Assembly (NCBI RefSeq): GCF_900220975.1 | Contig: NZ_OBQD01000010.1 | Span: forward strand, 124,001 to 188,000 | DNA: 64,000 nt | DNA from: Rhizobium subbaraonis | GTDB lineage: Bacteria; Pseudomonadota; Alphaproteobacteria; Rhizobiales; Rhizobiaceae | Direction of reading: 5' to 3' | Shown: piece after piece, positions 22,248 to 31,737 of the stretch | Layout: each line of letters opens with the position of its first letter | Position numbering within the stretch: position 1 is the first letter of the stretch | Notes under the pieces: generated by a model | Databases searched by the model: none | Seen by the model: the letters and a program-made list of their open reading frames with translations, nothing else | What the model was told of the DNA's origin: nothing | Position numbers and translations under genes: made by a program

Positions 22248-22360
22248 GGGTTCTCCTCCCCTGCTGTCGTCTCCGCTGTACCGGCTTCCGACGGAAGCCG
22301 ACCCGAACCGCCGGCTCCGTCCGGAGACCGGAGCCGGCGGCATCACCGCAAACAAACCGA

Positions 22361-23596
22361 TCAGTCGGCCGTCGCGATGATTTCAACAAAGCGCTTCTGC
22401 GCATCGTCCGGGGTCATCGAAGGATTGGCGAAGAACTCGGAGAACAGGTCCTCCTTCTGCTTCTGGCTGTCGGCTGAAAGCAACTGGTCGGTCCATTGGA
22501 TGACGTCGCCCTTGGCGAGGATGTCCAGACCCTTCTTCATGCAGTCGTTGGCGGCGGCGAGATCCACGTCGCCGCGTACCGGCAGCGAACCCTTCTTGAG
22601 GTTGAAGGCAACCTGCGCCTTCGGATCGACGAGCGTTTCGGCCAGCGCTTCCTGCGCCTTTGATTTAGCCTCGTCTTCCAGAAGCGGGAAGTAGAACGCG
22701 TCGCCGCCGGTGGCGATTACCTCGTTCACGCCAAGGCCGGGAAGGCAGCTGTAGTCCTCGCCGGCCTTGAGGCCCGCCAGTTGGAACTCGCCCTGCGCCC
22801 AGTCGCCCATGATCTGCCCGCCGGCCTTTCCGGTGATGACCATGTTGGTCGCCTGGTTCCAGTCCTGCACGTTGGTGCCCTTGGACATGCGGCGGGCGTC
22901 GTCCGCCGCCTTGAACACCTTGGCCATCTCAGGTCCTGCGGCCACGTCCGCATTCTTCTCGCCGAACACCTGCAGGAACGTGTCCTTGCCGGCGAGCGCT
23001 AGAATCAGCACGTCGAACGCCCCGTTCGCCTGCCAGGGCTGCCCGCCGACGGCGAGCGGTACGATCCCGGCCTTCTCCAGCGCCGGGGCGGCTGCGACGA
23101 GCTCGCCCCAGTTCTTCGGCACCGGCACGCCGGCCTTCTCAAAGGCGTCGTTGGAAAGCCACAGCCACTGCCAGGAATGGATATTGACCGGGGCGCAGTA
23201 GATCTTGCCGTCGATCGTGCAGGACTCGAGCAGGCTGGCCGGGCGGATGATCTCCTTCCAGTTGCCGCGCTCGGCGACATCGGTCAGATCGCGCATCAGG
23301 CCTTCCTGCACCAGCTCCTCCGCCTGGCGGCCGTGATTGAACTGCGTCGCCCCCATCGGGTCGCCGCCGGTGATGCGGCTGACCATGATCGGCCGCGCGG
23401 TACCGCCGGCCCCGGCGATGGCGCCGTCAACCCATTTGTTGCCCGTCGCGTCGAAGGCCTTGGCCAGCTCGCCGACCGCCGCCGCCTCGCCGCCGGACGT
23501 CCACCAGTGCGTCACTTCCAGGTCCGTCGCATACCCGGCTCCGACCGGCAGCGCGACGGTTGCAGCCAGGACTGCGATCACCGAACGAAATCTCAT
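22361..23596 (-). CDS. Sugar ABC transporter periplasmic binding protein
   Basis: A 411-residue extracellular solute-binding protein (family 1). It has a signal peptide (VIAVLAATVALPVGAGYA) and a mature start DLEVTHWWTSGGEAAAV, a typical sugar-binder opening. WQWLWLSNDAFEKAG and PWQANGAFDVLIL supply aromatic residues of the kind that stack on sugars. A strong ribosome site (GGGAGGAG) precedes the ATG. It is the first gene of the operon and lies just downstream of a CG-centred operator candidate at 23612-23625. The linked GH2 enzyme suggests a beta-mannoside or related oligosaccharide as substrate, which is inference. Confidence 0.93.
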   Translation of the reverse strand: MRFRSVIAVLAATVALPVGAGYATDLEVTHWWTSGGEAAAVGELAKAFDATGNKWVDGAIAGAGGTARPIMVSRITGGDPMGATQFNHGRQAEELVQEGLMRDLTDVAERGNWKEIIRPASLLESCTIDGKIYCAPVNIHSWQWLWLSNDAFEKAGVPVPKNWGELVAAAPALEKAGIVPLAVGGQPWQANGAFDVLILALAGKDTFLQVFGEKNADVAAGPEMAKVFKAADDARRMSKGTNVQDWNQATNMVITGKAGGQIMGDWAQGEFQLAGLKAGEDYSCLPGLGVNEVIATGGDAFYFPLLEDEAKSKAQEALAETLVDPKAQVAFNLKKGSLPVRGDVDLAAANDCMKKGLDILAKGDVIQWTDQLLSADSQKQKEDLFSEFFANPSMTPDDAQKRFVEIIATAD

Positions 23597-23611
23597 GAGT
23601 CTCCTCCCTCA

Positions 23612-23625
23612 CTGAAACGTTACAG
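23612..23625. promoter_or_regulatory. Candidate LacI-family operator, sugar operon side
   Basis: CTGAAACGTTACAG is a CG-centred 14-bp palindrome with 6 of 7 pairs matching, the classic LacI/GalR operator form. It lies directly upstream of the ribosome site of the binding-protein gene, where a bound repressor would block transcription. A 13/14 identical copy is at 23923-23936. Confidence 0.75.
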
Positions 23626-23922
23626 TAAAAACGTAGAGCAAGAGTGCTGTTCGCGCAACCCGACGAAAGTTGGAATTTTGGGGAAACGTCCCGAAGAGTT
23701 CACACGCGGACGGCAGCGTCCGCCATCGCGGCGGCTCTCATCAACTGGAAAATCCTAGTTTAGTCTTACTTTTTCAATTAGTTACACCGTAATCACTCAA
23801 CAGGAAAACGAGATCCATATTCGCCTTCTGGCCCCACACCGGAGAGAATGCCCGTCTGGGCCGCGTCCGTAAAAAAGCAGAACGAGAACAATGCGCTTGG
23901 CTGAACAGCCTCGACAAACGAT

Positions 23923-23936
23923 CTGTATCGTTTCAG
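23923..23936. promoter_or_regulatory. Candidate LacI-family operator, regulator side
   Basis: Read on the minus strand the site is CTGAAACGATACAG, differing at one base from the site at 23612-23625. The two are 311 bases apart and this one lies about 80 bases before the regulator start. The rest of the 417-base intergenic region is AT-rich and otherwise featureless. The pair suggests looping and autoregulation, which is inference. Confidence 0.7.
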
Positions 23937-24013
23937 TATGATCATCTTGGTTACAGGCATGTTGGCGGGCCGGCCAGAAGCATGATAACGCCGGAACGGG
24001 AAAGGGGCGCAGG

Positions 24014-25045
24014 ATGGAAAAGCCCGACAAACATTTCGATGCAGCCGCATCATCTGCCGAACGGCCGACGTTGAAGACGATCGCCTTCATGACCGGGCTG
24101 GGCATCACCACCGTTTCGCGCGCCTTGAAGGATGCGCCGGATATCGGCCACGAAACAAAGGAACGCGTACGCCTCGTCGCCCGGCAGATCGGCTACCAGC
24201 CGAACCGCGCGGGCGTTCGCCTGCGGACCGGCAAGACCAACGTCATCAGCCTTGTCCTCTCCCTGGAAGAGGAGATCATGGGTCTGACGAGCCCCCTCGT
24301 CGTGGGCATCTCGGAGATACTGGCCGGCACGCCCTATCACCTGGTCGTGACACCCTATCGTACCGTGAACAATCCGCTCGACCCGATCCGCTACATTCTC
24401 GAGACCGGCGCTGCCGACGGCGTCATCATCTCGCGCACCGAGCCGCGCGACGCACGCGTGGCGCTGATGATGGAGCGGAATTTCCCCTTCGTCACCCATG
24501 GCCGCACCGTCATGGGACTGGATCACCCCTTCCACGACTTCGACAACGAACGCTTCGCCTACGAGGCCGTGCGCCGGCTGATCGAGCGCGGACGCCGCAG
24601 GCTGATGCTGCTGGAACCGCCGCCGCACCTGACGTTCAACATCCACATGCGCACCGGCTTCGAACGCGGCGTGCGCGATTTCGGCGGCACGATCGTCCCC
24701 TTCAGCCAGGTCAATCTCGATTCGAGCCTGCCGGAGATCCGTGCGGCCTGCGAAAGGGTCATGCAGTCGACCGATGCGCCGGACGGCATCGTGTCCGGCA
24801 GCGGCTCCGGCGCCGTCGCGCTGATCGCCGCCGTCGAAGGCAGCGGGCGACGGATCGGTCAGGAGATCGATATCGTCTCCAAGGAACCCAGCACCTTCCT
24901 GCAATGGCTCCGGCCCGAGGTCTCTACGATGCGCGAAGACACCCGCCTCGCCGGCCGCGAACTCGCAAAAGCCGTGATCGGCCGCATCGACGGCCGCCCG
25001 GCGAGCGAACTGCAGACGCTGAGCTACCCGATCACGACGGATTGA
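24014..25045 (+). CDS. LacI-family transcriptional regulator of the sugar operon
   Basis: A 343-residue LacI/GalR regulator. The N-terminal helix-turn-helix is at residues ~20-45 (LKTIAFMTGLGITTVSRALK) followed by the hinge helix region RVRLVARQIGYQPNRAGVRL. The periplasmic-binding-like effector domain follows (RTGKTNVISLVLSLEE). GCGCAGG lies upstream of the ATG. It is divergent from the ABC/GH2 operon and very probably represses it through the two 14-bp sites in the shared intergenic region. The inducer would be a sugar or sugar acid derived from the imported glycoside. Confidence 0.92.
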   Translation: MEKPDKHFDAAASSAERPTLKTIAFMTGLGITTVSRALKDAPDIGHETKERVRLVARQIGYQPNRAGVRLRTGKTNVISLVLSLEEEIMGLTSPLVVGISEILAGTPYHLVVTPYRTVNNPLDPIRYILETGAADGVIISRTEPRDARVALMMERNFPFVTHGRTVMGLDHPFHDFDNERFAYEAVRRLIERGRRRLMLLEPPPHLTFNIHMRTGFERGVRDFGGTIVPFSQVNLDSSLPEIRAACERVMQSTDAPDGIVSGSGSGAVALIAAVEGSGRRIGQEIDIVSKEPSTFLQWLRPEVSTMREDTRLAGRELAKAVIGRIDGRPASELQTLSYPITTD

Positions 25046-25203
25046 GCGCGGGACCGAGCGTGAAAAGTTGGATGTTAGCGCTCTGCGAAACATCTCTCGC
25101 GACGCCATGTTTCCGGTTCGACAGCCCTACTCCGGGATATCAGCCTGGCCACGTAAATCCCGCCTTTTGCCACCCCTCCCTCTCAGTGCCCTACACCTCC
25201 ACT

Positions 25204-25313
25204 GTCATGCCGGGCTTGATCCGGCATCCAGCAGCGCCGCGTCGGCGGCGCGGGAATTGCTCTATCGCGCAAGGACTTGTGCGATCTGGATCCCGGATCA
25301 AGTCCGGGATGAC
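25204..25313. repeat. ~110-bp intergenic element with 28-bp inverted ends
   Basis: GTCATGCCGGGCTTGATCC... (25204-25231) and its partner ending ...GTCCGGGATGAC (25286-25313) match at 25 of 28 positions as inverted repeats. Such GTCAT-CCGG-CTTGATCC elements are common interspersed repeats in Rhizobiales. It sits in the 438-base gap between lacI and gnd; the rest of that gap holds only a terminator (25411-25439) and short frames I do not believe. A related element is at 38979-39095. Confidence 0.75.
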
Positions 25314-25410
25314 GGTGGGGAGCAGCATGGGCGCGTCATCGGCCGCTTCGATGACAAGCCCCCGGCGGAACTGCAAACGTGGCGCTGCCGCATCCCGCCC
25401 GACAACAGAA

Positions 25411-25439
25411 GGGGCCGGCGCAAACGCCAGCCCCTTTTT
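25411..25439. terminator. Bidirectional terminator hairpin between lacI and gnd
   Basis: GGGGCCGGCG (25411-25420) faces CGCCAGCCCC (25425-25434) across a CAAA loop. On the plus strand it is followed by TTTTT. On the minus strand the single mismatch becomes a G-U pair and the tail is TTCTGTTG. It lies 45 bases after the gnd stop codon. Confidence 0.65.
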
Positions 25440-25483
25440 CCTTGCGTCCGATGTCCACACCGGCCGCAGCTATAGAATCCCGA

Positions 25484-26920
25484 TCAGGCGCCGGCGCCCA
25501 GGCCGCTGCCCCAGGGGCCGTGATGGCTGTCGGCGCCATCGATACGGTCGAAGCCGTGTGCGCCGAAGAAGTCGCGCTGGGCCTGGATGATGTTGGCCGT
25601 ACCCCGGCCGCGGCGGTAGCTGTCGAAGTAGCCAAGCGCGGAGGCCAGTGCGGGAACCGGCAGGCCGGCCAGGACGGCCGCCGAAACGACGCGGCGAAGC
25701 GAACCGTCGGTCTCCTTGACCATGTCGGCGAAGGCCGGCGTGACGATCAGGTTGGCCGCGTCCGGAGCCTTGGTGAAAGCCGAGGTGATCTCGTCCAGGA
25801 ACTGCGAACGGATGATGCAGCCCGCGCGCCAGATCTTGGCGATGGTCGGCATCGGCAGGTTCCAGTTGAACTCCTTCGAGGCTGCCGCCATCACTGCGAA
25901 GCCCTGCGCATAGGCGCCGATCTTGGCTGCCAGAAGCGCGCTTTCCAGATCCTTGATGAAGGCCGCCCTGTCGGAAACCGAAAGCGGTGCCACGGCGGGA
26001 AGGCCCAGGATCTTTTCCGCCGCTTCGCGCTCGCCCTTGAGCGAGGACAGGCTGCGGGCGGCAACGGCCGCCTCGATCGCGGTCGCCGGAATGCCCATGT
26101 TCTGCGCCTCGATCACCGACCATTTGCCGGTGCCCTTCTGGCCGGCCTTGTCGAGGATCATGTCGACGATCGGCTTGCCGCCGATCGGATCGGCCGCTTC
26201 GAGTACCTTGGCGGTGATCTCGATCAGGTAGGAGTTGAGCCGCCCCTTGTTCCAGGTCGCAAAGACCTCGCCTATCTCCGTGGCGCTCATCTTCAGGCCG
26301 TCGCGCAGGATGCCGTAGATCTCGGCGATCATCTGCATGTCGGCATATTCGATGCCGTTGTGGATGGTCTTGACGAAATGGCCGGCTCCGTTTTCGCCGA
26401 GCCATGCGACGCAGGGTTCGCCGTTGTACTTCGCGGCGATCGAGGTCAGCACCTTCTCGACGCGCTTCCAGCTGTCTTCCGTGCCGCCGACCATGATCGA
26501 CGGGCCGTGGCGCGCACCTTCCTCGCCACCGGAAACGCCCATGCCGATGAAGGTCAGGCCGCTATCCTTCAGCGCGTCGAAGCGGCGCATGGTGTCGCGG
26601 AAGTTGGCGTTGCCGGCATCGATCATGATGTCGTTCTTTTCAAGGTGCGGGCGCAGCAGTTCCATCTGCTGGTCGACAGGCTCGCCGGCCTTGATCATGA
26701 TAATGATCGGCCGCGGCGGGCGGATCGCCGCAACGAACTCTTCGATCGTGGCGCACGGCACGATATTGTCCTTAAGGGCGCCCGCTTCCTCGACGAATTC
26801 GTGGGTACGTTCGACGGTGCGGTTGAACACCGCGATCTTGTTGCCCTTTTCGGCGATGTTGAGCGCCAGATTCGATCCCATGACGCCGAGACCGATCAAC
26901 CCGATTTCCGCCTGTGCCAC
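25484..26920 (-). CDS. gnd: 6-phosphogluconate dehydrogenase, decarboxylating
   Basis: Gnd oxidises 6-phosphogluconate to ribulose 5-phosphate and CO2 in the pentose phosphate pathway, making NADPH. The 478-residue product shows the NADP fold (GLIGLGVMGSNLALN), the substrate motif GVSGGEEGARHGPSIM, the catalytic Lys in GHFVKTIHNGIEY and C-terminal RAGCIIRSQFL. The GTG at 26920 has GGAGG 7 bases upstream and matches the family start; an ATG further upstream adds 43 unrelated residues. Length is normal. No operon partner is evident. Confidence 0.96.
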   Translation of the reverse strand: MAQAEIGLIGLGVMGSNLALNIAEKGNKIAVFNRTVERTHEFVEEAGALKDNIVPCATIEEFVAAIRPPRPIIIMIKAGEPVDQQMELLRPHLEKNDIMIDAGNANFRDTMRRFDALKDSGLTFIGMGVSGGEEGARHGPSIMVGGTEDSWKRVEKVLTSIAAKYNGEPCVAWLGENGAGHFVKTIHNGIEYADMQMIAEIYGILRDGLKMSATEIGEVFATWNKGRLNSYLIEITAKVLEAADPIGGKPIVDMILDKAGQKGTGKWSVIEAQNMGIPATAIEAAVAARSLSSLKGEREAAEKILGLPAVAPLSVSDRAAFIKDLESALLAAKIGAYAQGFAVMAAASKEFNWNLPMPTIAKIWRAGCIIRSQFLDEITSAFTKAPDAANLIVTPAFADMVKETDGSLRRVVSAAVLAGLPVPALASALGYFDSYRRGRGTANIIQAQRDFFGAHGFDRIDGADSHHGPWGSGLGAGA

Positions 26921-27099
26921 GTTCTTACCTCCGTATGGAATGGTGCAACCCGGCCGACGGCAGCGCGTGGCAGGGGAATGCGCAAAGATACTTCCCCGCA
27001 ATCGGAACATGGAAGTGCCCCGTCTGCGGTTAGGCGGTTGTTTTGGCATTTAAATCGATTAGGGACAAGCCGTTGTTTGGCCTCAAACACGCATGGCTG

Positions 27100-27288
27100 C
27101 TATCCGCGTTTGGCGCCGCCCCGAACGCCTCCCCCGGCGTCGTTCCCTGCCTCCCCGTCGTCGAGCACGCGCCAGGCGGCACCGTCCAGGTCTTCGTACT
27201 GGCCGCTGCGGATGGACCAGAGAAAGGCGCCAAGCCCGAGGCAGCCGAGAAAGAGCGCGATCGGAATGAGATAGATCAGCGTGTTCAT
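27100..27288 (-). CDS. ccoS: cbb3 oxidase assembly protein CcoS (FixS)
   Basis: A 62-residue single-helix membrane protein: MNTLIYLIPIALFLGCLGLG is followed by the family motif AFLWSIRSGQYEDLDGAAWR. CcoS is needed to insert heme b and CuB into the cbb3 oxidase. Its ATG overlaps the fixI stop as ATGA, so it is translationally coupled and is the last gene of fixGHIS. Confidence 0.93.
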   Translation of the reverse strand: MNTLIYLIPIALFLGCLGLGAFLWSIRSGQYEDLDGAAWRVLDDGEAGNDAGGGVRGGAKRG

Positions 27289-29591
27289 GCGGTGCGCACC
27301 ATTCCGGTTGCCTCTGGCCGTTCGGCCTTTCGTTCAGGACCGTTGGGTGCGGCCCCCTTCAGCCGGAGCGAGTTCGCCACCACGACGATCGACGAGGTCG
27401 ACATCGCGATCGCCGCGATCAGCGGCGTCGCATGACCGAGGATGGCGATCGGCACGGCGATGACGTTGTAGCCGATGGCAAGCGCAAAGTTCTGCCGTAT
27501 CAGCCGGTCGGCCCTGCGCGCGGTATCGAGTGCAAAGGAAACCGAATCCAGCCCGTCGTGCAGGAAGACGAGGTCGGCTGCCTGGCGGCCGATGTCGGCC
27601 GCCGTCGCCGGTGCCATCGAGACATGCGCAGCCGACAGCGCCGGCGCATCGTTGATACCGTCGCCGACCATCAGCACTTTCGCCCCCGATGCGGCAACCC
27701 TGCCGACGGCCTCGGTCTTCTGCCGCGGGGCAAGCCCTGCCATCCAGCGCTCCACACCGAGCTTCGACGCAACCCGCGAAACGGCCGCCGGACGATCACC
27801 GGAAAGAATGCCAAGTTGCACGCCGTTCTTTCGCAGGCTGTCGATCGCCGCCTGGGCCGCGGGCCGCAACCGGTCCTCGAAGCGGAAGGTCTCCAGAAGA
27901 TGGCCGTCGAGAGACAGCAACGCCTCCGAAGCGGCGGAGCCGTCCTCCTCCACTGCCGCATCGCCGGATGCGAAGGCGCGGTTGCCCAGGCGCCAGACAC
28001 CCTCCGCAGTGACGGCCTCAAGCCCGCATCCGGGAATTTCAGTAACCGTTTCGAATTCCGGCAACGGACCGGAATGGGCAGCAGCAAGTGCTGCCGACAG
28101 CGGATGACGGGAATGAGCGGCAAGCGCTGCGGCAACGGCAAAGGCGCGATCGGGCGGACATGTGGCATACTGCGCTTGCCCGGTTTCGCGGCCGATCAGA
28201 CGCGGCGTTCCCATGGTCAGCGTGCCGGTCTTGTCGAACAGCGCCGTGTCGATCTCGGCAAGCCGTTCCATCGCCGAGCCATCCTTGACCATGATGCCGT
28301 TGCCGAACAGCCGCCCGGCCGCGACCACCTGAACCACCGGCACGGCAAGGCCGAGCGCGCAGGGGCAGGTAATGATCAGCACGGCGACCGCGACAAGCAG
28401 AGCATGCTTCCAGTCTCCATCGTAGAGGCCCCAGCCCATGAAGGAGACCAGCGCCAGCAGGTGTACGGCCGGGGAGTAGTAGGCGGCTGCCCGGTCGGCG
28501 ATCCGGCGATAACGGGCCCGCCCGCCTTCGGCCGCCTCCATCAGGCCGATGACTTCTGCCAGGAAAGACGCCTTTGCCACGGCAATCGCCTCCACCTGCA
28601 GCGCGCCCGTCAGGTTCATCACGCCGGCTTCGAGAACGGTCCGCGGCCGCGCCGTCACCGGCACGCTTTCGCCGCTGACGAGCGACCGGTCCACGTCGCT
28701 GACGCCCGAGACGACCCGGGCATCGACGGCGATGCGCTCACCCGCCGCAATCGAAAGCCGGTCGCCGACCATGATCTCCTCCACCGGGCGAAAGATCCGT
28801 GTTCCGTCCGGCTGGAGCACCATCGCGCCGCGCGGCGAAAGCCGTGCAAGCCCGGTGATCGCCGAACGCGCACGGTCGCGCATCACGTGATCCAGGGTGC
28901 GGCCAATGAGCAGGAAGAACAAAAGCGTCACCGTCGCGTCGAACCAGGCATGCTCGGCGCTGTGGATCGTCTCCCAAAGCGAGACGCAGTAGGACAGCAT
29001 CACGGCAAGCGAGATCGGAACATCCATGTTGGTACGGCCGTGCTTCAGCGCACCCCAGGCCGAGCGGAAGAAGAAGCGCCCGGCATAGATCAGCACGGGC
29101 CCGGCAATCAGCGCGGAGATCCAGTGGAACAGGTCGCGCGTCGACGCCTCGGCGCCCGACCAGACTGAAACCGACAAGAGCATGATGTTCATCGCCGCAA
29201 ACCCCGAGACGGCGACGGCGCGGATCAGGTCGTTGCGAAGCTCGTCGTCCAGCGCAAGCGGTGCCGCATAGAGATGGGCGGCATAGCCGCGCGACGTAAC
29301 CGCCGTCACGATCGAGCGCGGATCGAAGCCCGCGCCTTCCCGCCACCGCACCGCCACGCGCCTGGCCGTCAGGTTGACGCGGGCATCCTCGATGCCGGGA
29401 ACTTCGGCCAGAGCGCCTTCGAGCGTTGCTATGCAGGCGCCGCAGTGTACGCCGGGGACGCTGAGGTCGGTCTGGTGGAGACCGCCGCCAAGGTCCTTGC
29501 TGGCCAGCAGCAATTCCTCGGCCGAAGGTACGGCCCCCGTGCCCGACGCAACGTCGAGCGCGCCTTCCGTGCCGGGTGCGCAGCAGCTCAT
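27285..29591 (-). CDS. fixI: Cation-transporting P-type ATPase FixI (CcoI)
   Basis: FixI exports copper across the inner membrane to supply the cbb3 oxidase. The 768-residue product has an N-terminal heavy-metal domain (GVHCGACIATLEG), the membrane metal motif ITCPCALGLAVP, phosphorylation site DKTGTLTMG and hinge GDGINDAPAL. The ATG at 29591 (GGAG upstream) overlaps the fixH stop by 4 bases. Protein starts MSCCAPG, a short cysteine pair typical of FixI. It is the third gene of fixGHIS. Confidence 0.96.
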   Translation of the reverse strand: MSCCAPGTEGALDVASGTGAVPSAEELLLASKDLGGGLHQTDLSVPGVHCGACIATLEGALAEVPGIEDARVNLTARRVAVRWREGAGFDPRSIVTAVTSRGYAAHLYAAPLALDDELRNDLIRAVAVSGFAAMNIMLLSVSVWSGAEASTRDLFHWISALIAGPVLIYAGRFFFRSAWGALKHGRTNMDVPISLAVMLSYCVSLWETIHSAEHAWFDATVTLLFFLLIGRTLDHVMRDRARSAITGLARLSPRGAMVLQPDGTRIFRPVEEIMVGDRLSIAAGERIAVDARVVSGVSDVDRSLVSGESVPVTARPRTVLEAGVMNLTGALQVEAIAVAKASFLAEVIGLMEAAEGGRARYRRIADRAAAYYSPAVHLLALVSFMGWGLYDGDWKHALLVAVAVLIITCPCALGLAVPVVQVVAAGRLFGNGIMVKDGSAMERLAEIDTALFDKTGTLTMGTPRLIGRETGQAQYATCPPDRAFAVAAALAAHSRHPLSAALAAAHSGPLPEFETVTEIPGCGLEAVTAEGVWRLGNRAFASGDAAVEEDGSAASEALLSLDGHLLETFRFEDRLRPAAQAAIDSLRKNGVQLGILSGDRPAAVSRVASKLGVERWMAGLAPRQKTEAVGRVAASGAKVLMVGDGINDAPALSAAHVSMAPATAADIGRQAADLVFLHDGLDSVSFALDTARRADRLIRQNFALAIGYNVIAVPIAILGHATPLIAAIAMSTSSIVVVANSLRLKGAAPNGPERKAERPEATGMVRTA

Positions 29592-30091
29592 GGCCTGTCT
29601 CCTGCAACGATCAGCCGGATCGTCTGGTGGAAGAGAACCTCCCCGCCGCGCGTCGCGCCGATGTCGGCAATCCACTGGCCGGGCTCCATTTCCCGCACGG
29701 CAGAGTAGTTGCCGCCGCCGTCCGCCGCAAGCGCCAGCTGGAAATCGTCACGCTCATCGACGGGTCGCTTGAAGGTGATCGAAACGCTGTCGGCTGCGAC
29801 CCCCGCACCATCCACATCGCGCAGCGTATAGGTCACGCGCCCTTCGGCGATGACGAGCTGGCCATTCATCCCGCTCGCCGCAAAGATCTTGGCCTTTTCG
29901 ACCTTGTCGTTGAACTGCTGGCTGGCGACGTAGGTGTTCTGCACCACGAGCCCGCTCCAGCTGCTGACGGCGTTCCAGGCCATGAACGCGTTGACCGAGA
30001 TGATCGTGCCGAAGAACAGCACCATTACCCCCAGCATGTGCCAACCGGTAAAACGGAACGGTAGTTTCTCGCGCTTGGCGATCGGGCTCAT
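29588..30091 (-). CDS. fixH: FixH family protein
   Basis: A 167-residue protein with one N-terminal membrane helix (GWHMLGVMVLFFGTIISVNAF) and a periplasmic domain containing the family motif SWSGLVVQNTYVASQQFN. FixH is required for cbb3 oxidase maturation, probably with the FixI copper pump. Both ends overlap neighbours by 4 bases (ATGA), which shows tight coupling to fixG and fixI. Confidence 0.95.
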   Translation of the reverse strand: MSPIAKREKLPFRFTGWHMLGVMVLFFGTIISVNAFMAWNAVSSWSGLVVQNTYVASQQFNDKVEKAKIFAASGMNGQLVIAEGRVTYTLRDVDGAGVAADSVSITFKRPVDERDDFQLALAADGGGNYSAVREMEPGQWIADIGATRGGEVLFHQTIRLIVAGDRP

Positions 30092-31683
30092 TTCGCGTCT
30101 CCGGGGGTATTGAAGTTGGCATCATAGGTACTGCGCTCGTTGCCCGGCCGGTCCTCGGCTATCAGGCGGAACCCCTCGCCCGCCTCGTTGCGGAAGTCCT
30201 TCGGCAGCGTCACGAACACCTTCATGGCGGTCACCTTGTCGGGTGGAACCGGAATGTTGAAGCTGCGGCCGTCGGCACTTTCATGTCCGGCGATGCGAAG
30301 GGTGGCACTGGGCAGTCCCTCGATCGAAAGCGTGATGATGCGCGGCTCGGGGATCATGTTGAGAAGCTTGACTTCGTAGCCGTTGCGGATCGAGCCGTCC
30401 GATTCGATGACGTATTGCGGATTGCGGTCGTGGATGACGTTCAGCCCCAGCCGGTCTCGCGAGACTAGCGCGAACACGAGCCCGAGACCGGCGGCGGTCC
30501 AAACGAGCATGTAGAAGATCGTCCGCATCCGGAAGATTACCCGCCAGTCGAAATGACGCAGCTTGGGCGACAGGCTGCCATCGGCCGCACGCACGCGGGC
30601 CGGATCAATCGGCAGCGCCCCGCCATCGGTCGCAAGCGCCATGTTCTCGGTGTAGTCCGACAGCGTCGCATAGGCGATCAGCCCACGCTCCTTGCCGAGC
30701 TTGTCCATCACGCCATCGCAGGCGTCGATGCAAAGGGCGCAGGTGATGCATTCGAGCTGCTGCCCGTCGCGGATGTCGATGCCCATGGGACAGACCGCGA
30801 CGCACGCATTGCAATCCACGCAATCGCCGACACGCTCGCCCGCCGCTGCAACCTTCTTCGCGTGCCGCGAGCGCGGCTCGCCGCGCCAGTCGTTGTAGGT
30901 CACGACGAGCGAGTTCTCGTCCACCATCGCGCCCTGAATACGCGGCCAGGGGCACATGTAGGTGCAGACCTGCTCGCGCATGAGGCCGCCGAAGACATAA
31001 GTGGTGGCGGTCAGGATCGCCACGGTGATGTAGGCGACGGGCGGCGCGTCGAAGGTGACGAAGCTCATCAGAAGCTTCGGCGCGTCGGCAAAGTAGAAGA
31101 TCCACGCGCCGCCGGTGGCGATCGCGATCGCAAGCCAGATGGCGTGTTTCGTCACGCGCTTGCTCAGCTTGTCGAAGCTCCACGGGCCGGCATCCAGCTT
31201 CATTCGCGCGTTCCTGTCGCCCTCGATGGCGCGTTCGACCACGAGGAACAGGTCCACCCAGACCGTCTGCGGACAGGCGTAGCCGCACCAGGCTCGCCCC
31301 ACCGCAGAGGTCACGAGGAAGAGGCCGAATCCGGCCATGACGAGAAGCCCCGCCACGAAGAAGAACTCCTGCGGCCAGATCTCGATGAAGAAGAAGTAGA
31401 AGCGCCGTCCCGCAAGGTCCACCAGCACCGCCTGGTCCGGCGCATGGGCACCGCGATCCCAGCGAATCCAGGGCGTCAGATAGTAGATGCCGAGCGTGAT
31501 CAGCATCACGATCCACTTGAACTGCCGAAACCGCCCTTCGGCGCGCTTCGGAAAGATCTTCCTGCGCTTTTCGTAGAGCGGCTTGCGCAGCTTCGCCGAA
31601 TTGACGGCTTCAGCGTCTAGCCGTTCGACCACTGCATCTTTCCGGGGTTCCAAGGCGTTGTATAGGTTCATCACGGGCACCAT
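30088..31683 (-). CDS. ccoG: cbb3 oxidase accessory protein FixG (CcoG)
   Basis: A 531-residue membrane-bound ferredoxin-like protein. It has about five membrane helices, an N-terminal quinol/NosR-type cysteine motif (GYACPQTVW, YMCPWPRIQGAM), and two 4Fe-4S clusters in CVDCNACVAVCPMGIDI and CITCALCIDACDGVM. The C-terminal domain is the immunoglobulin-like FixG_C. CcoG is thought to reduce copper for the cbb3 oxidase. The ATG at 31683 follows GGGGA. An anaerobox lies 40 bases upstream, so low oxygen via FnrN/FixK should switch on fixGHIS. Confidence 0.96.
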   Translation of the reverse strand: MVPVMNLYNALEPRKDAVVERLDAEAVNSAKLRKPLYEKRRKIFPKRAEGRFRQFKWIVMLITLGIYYLTPWIRWDRGAHAPDQAVLVDLAGRRFYFFFIEIWPQEFFFVAGLLVMAGFGLFLVTSAVGRAWCGYACPQTVWVDLFLVVERAIEGDRNARMKLDAGPWSFDKLSKRVTKHAIWLAIAIATGGAWIFYFADAPKLLMSFVTFDAPPVAYITVAILTATTYVFGGLMREQVCTYMCPWPRIQGAMVDENSLVVTYNDWRGEPRSRHAKKVAAAGERVGDCVDCNACVAVCPMGIDIRDGQQLECITCALCIDACDGVMDKLGKERGLIAYATLSDYTENMALATDGGALPIDPARVRAADGSLSPKLRHFDWRVIFRMRTIFYMLVWTAAGLGLVFALVSRDRLGLNVIHDRNPQYVIESDGSIRNGYEVKLLNMIPEPRIITLSIEGLPSATLRIAGHESADGRSFNIPVPPDKVTAMKVFVTLPKDFRNEAGEGFRLIAEDRPGNERSTYDANFNTPGDAK

Positions 31684-31723
31684 TTCAATTCCCCGTTTGT
31701 GCGCCCCGGACGCCCGACGCTCC

Positions 31724-31737
31724 TTGACTTAAGTCAA
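31724..31737. promoter_or_regulatory. FNR/FixK anaerobox upstream of fixG
   Basis: TTGACTTAAGTCAA is a perfect palindrome of the anaerobox form TTGA(C/T)-N4-(G/A)TCAA. It lies 40 bases before the fixG start and 114 bases before the divergent SRPBCC gene. FnrN encoded at 42953 is the obvious candidate to bind it. Confidence 0.85.

Noticed and set aside
24904-25590. Plus-strand frame running from lacI through the repeat element
   Set aside because: It overlaps the lacI C-terminus in another frame and crosses the inverted-repeat element and a terminator; the product is low complexity.
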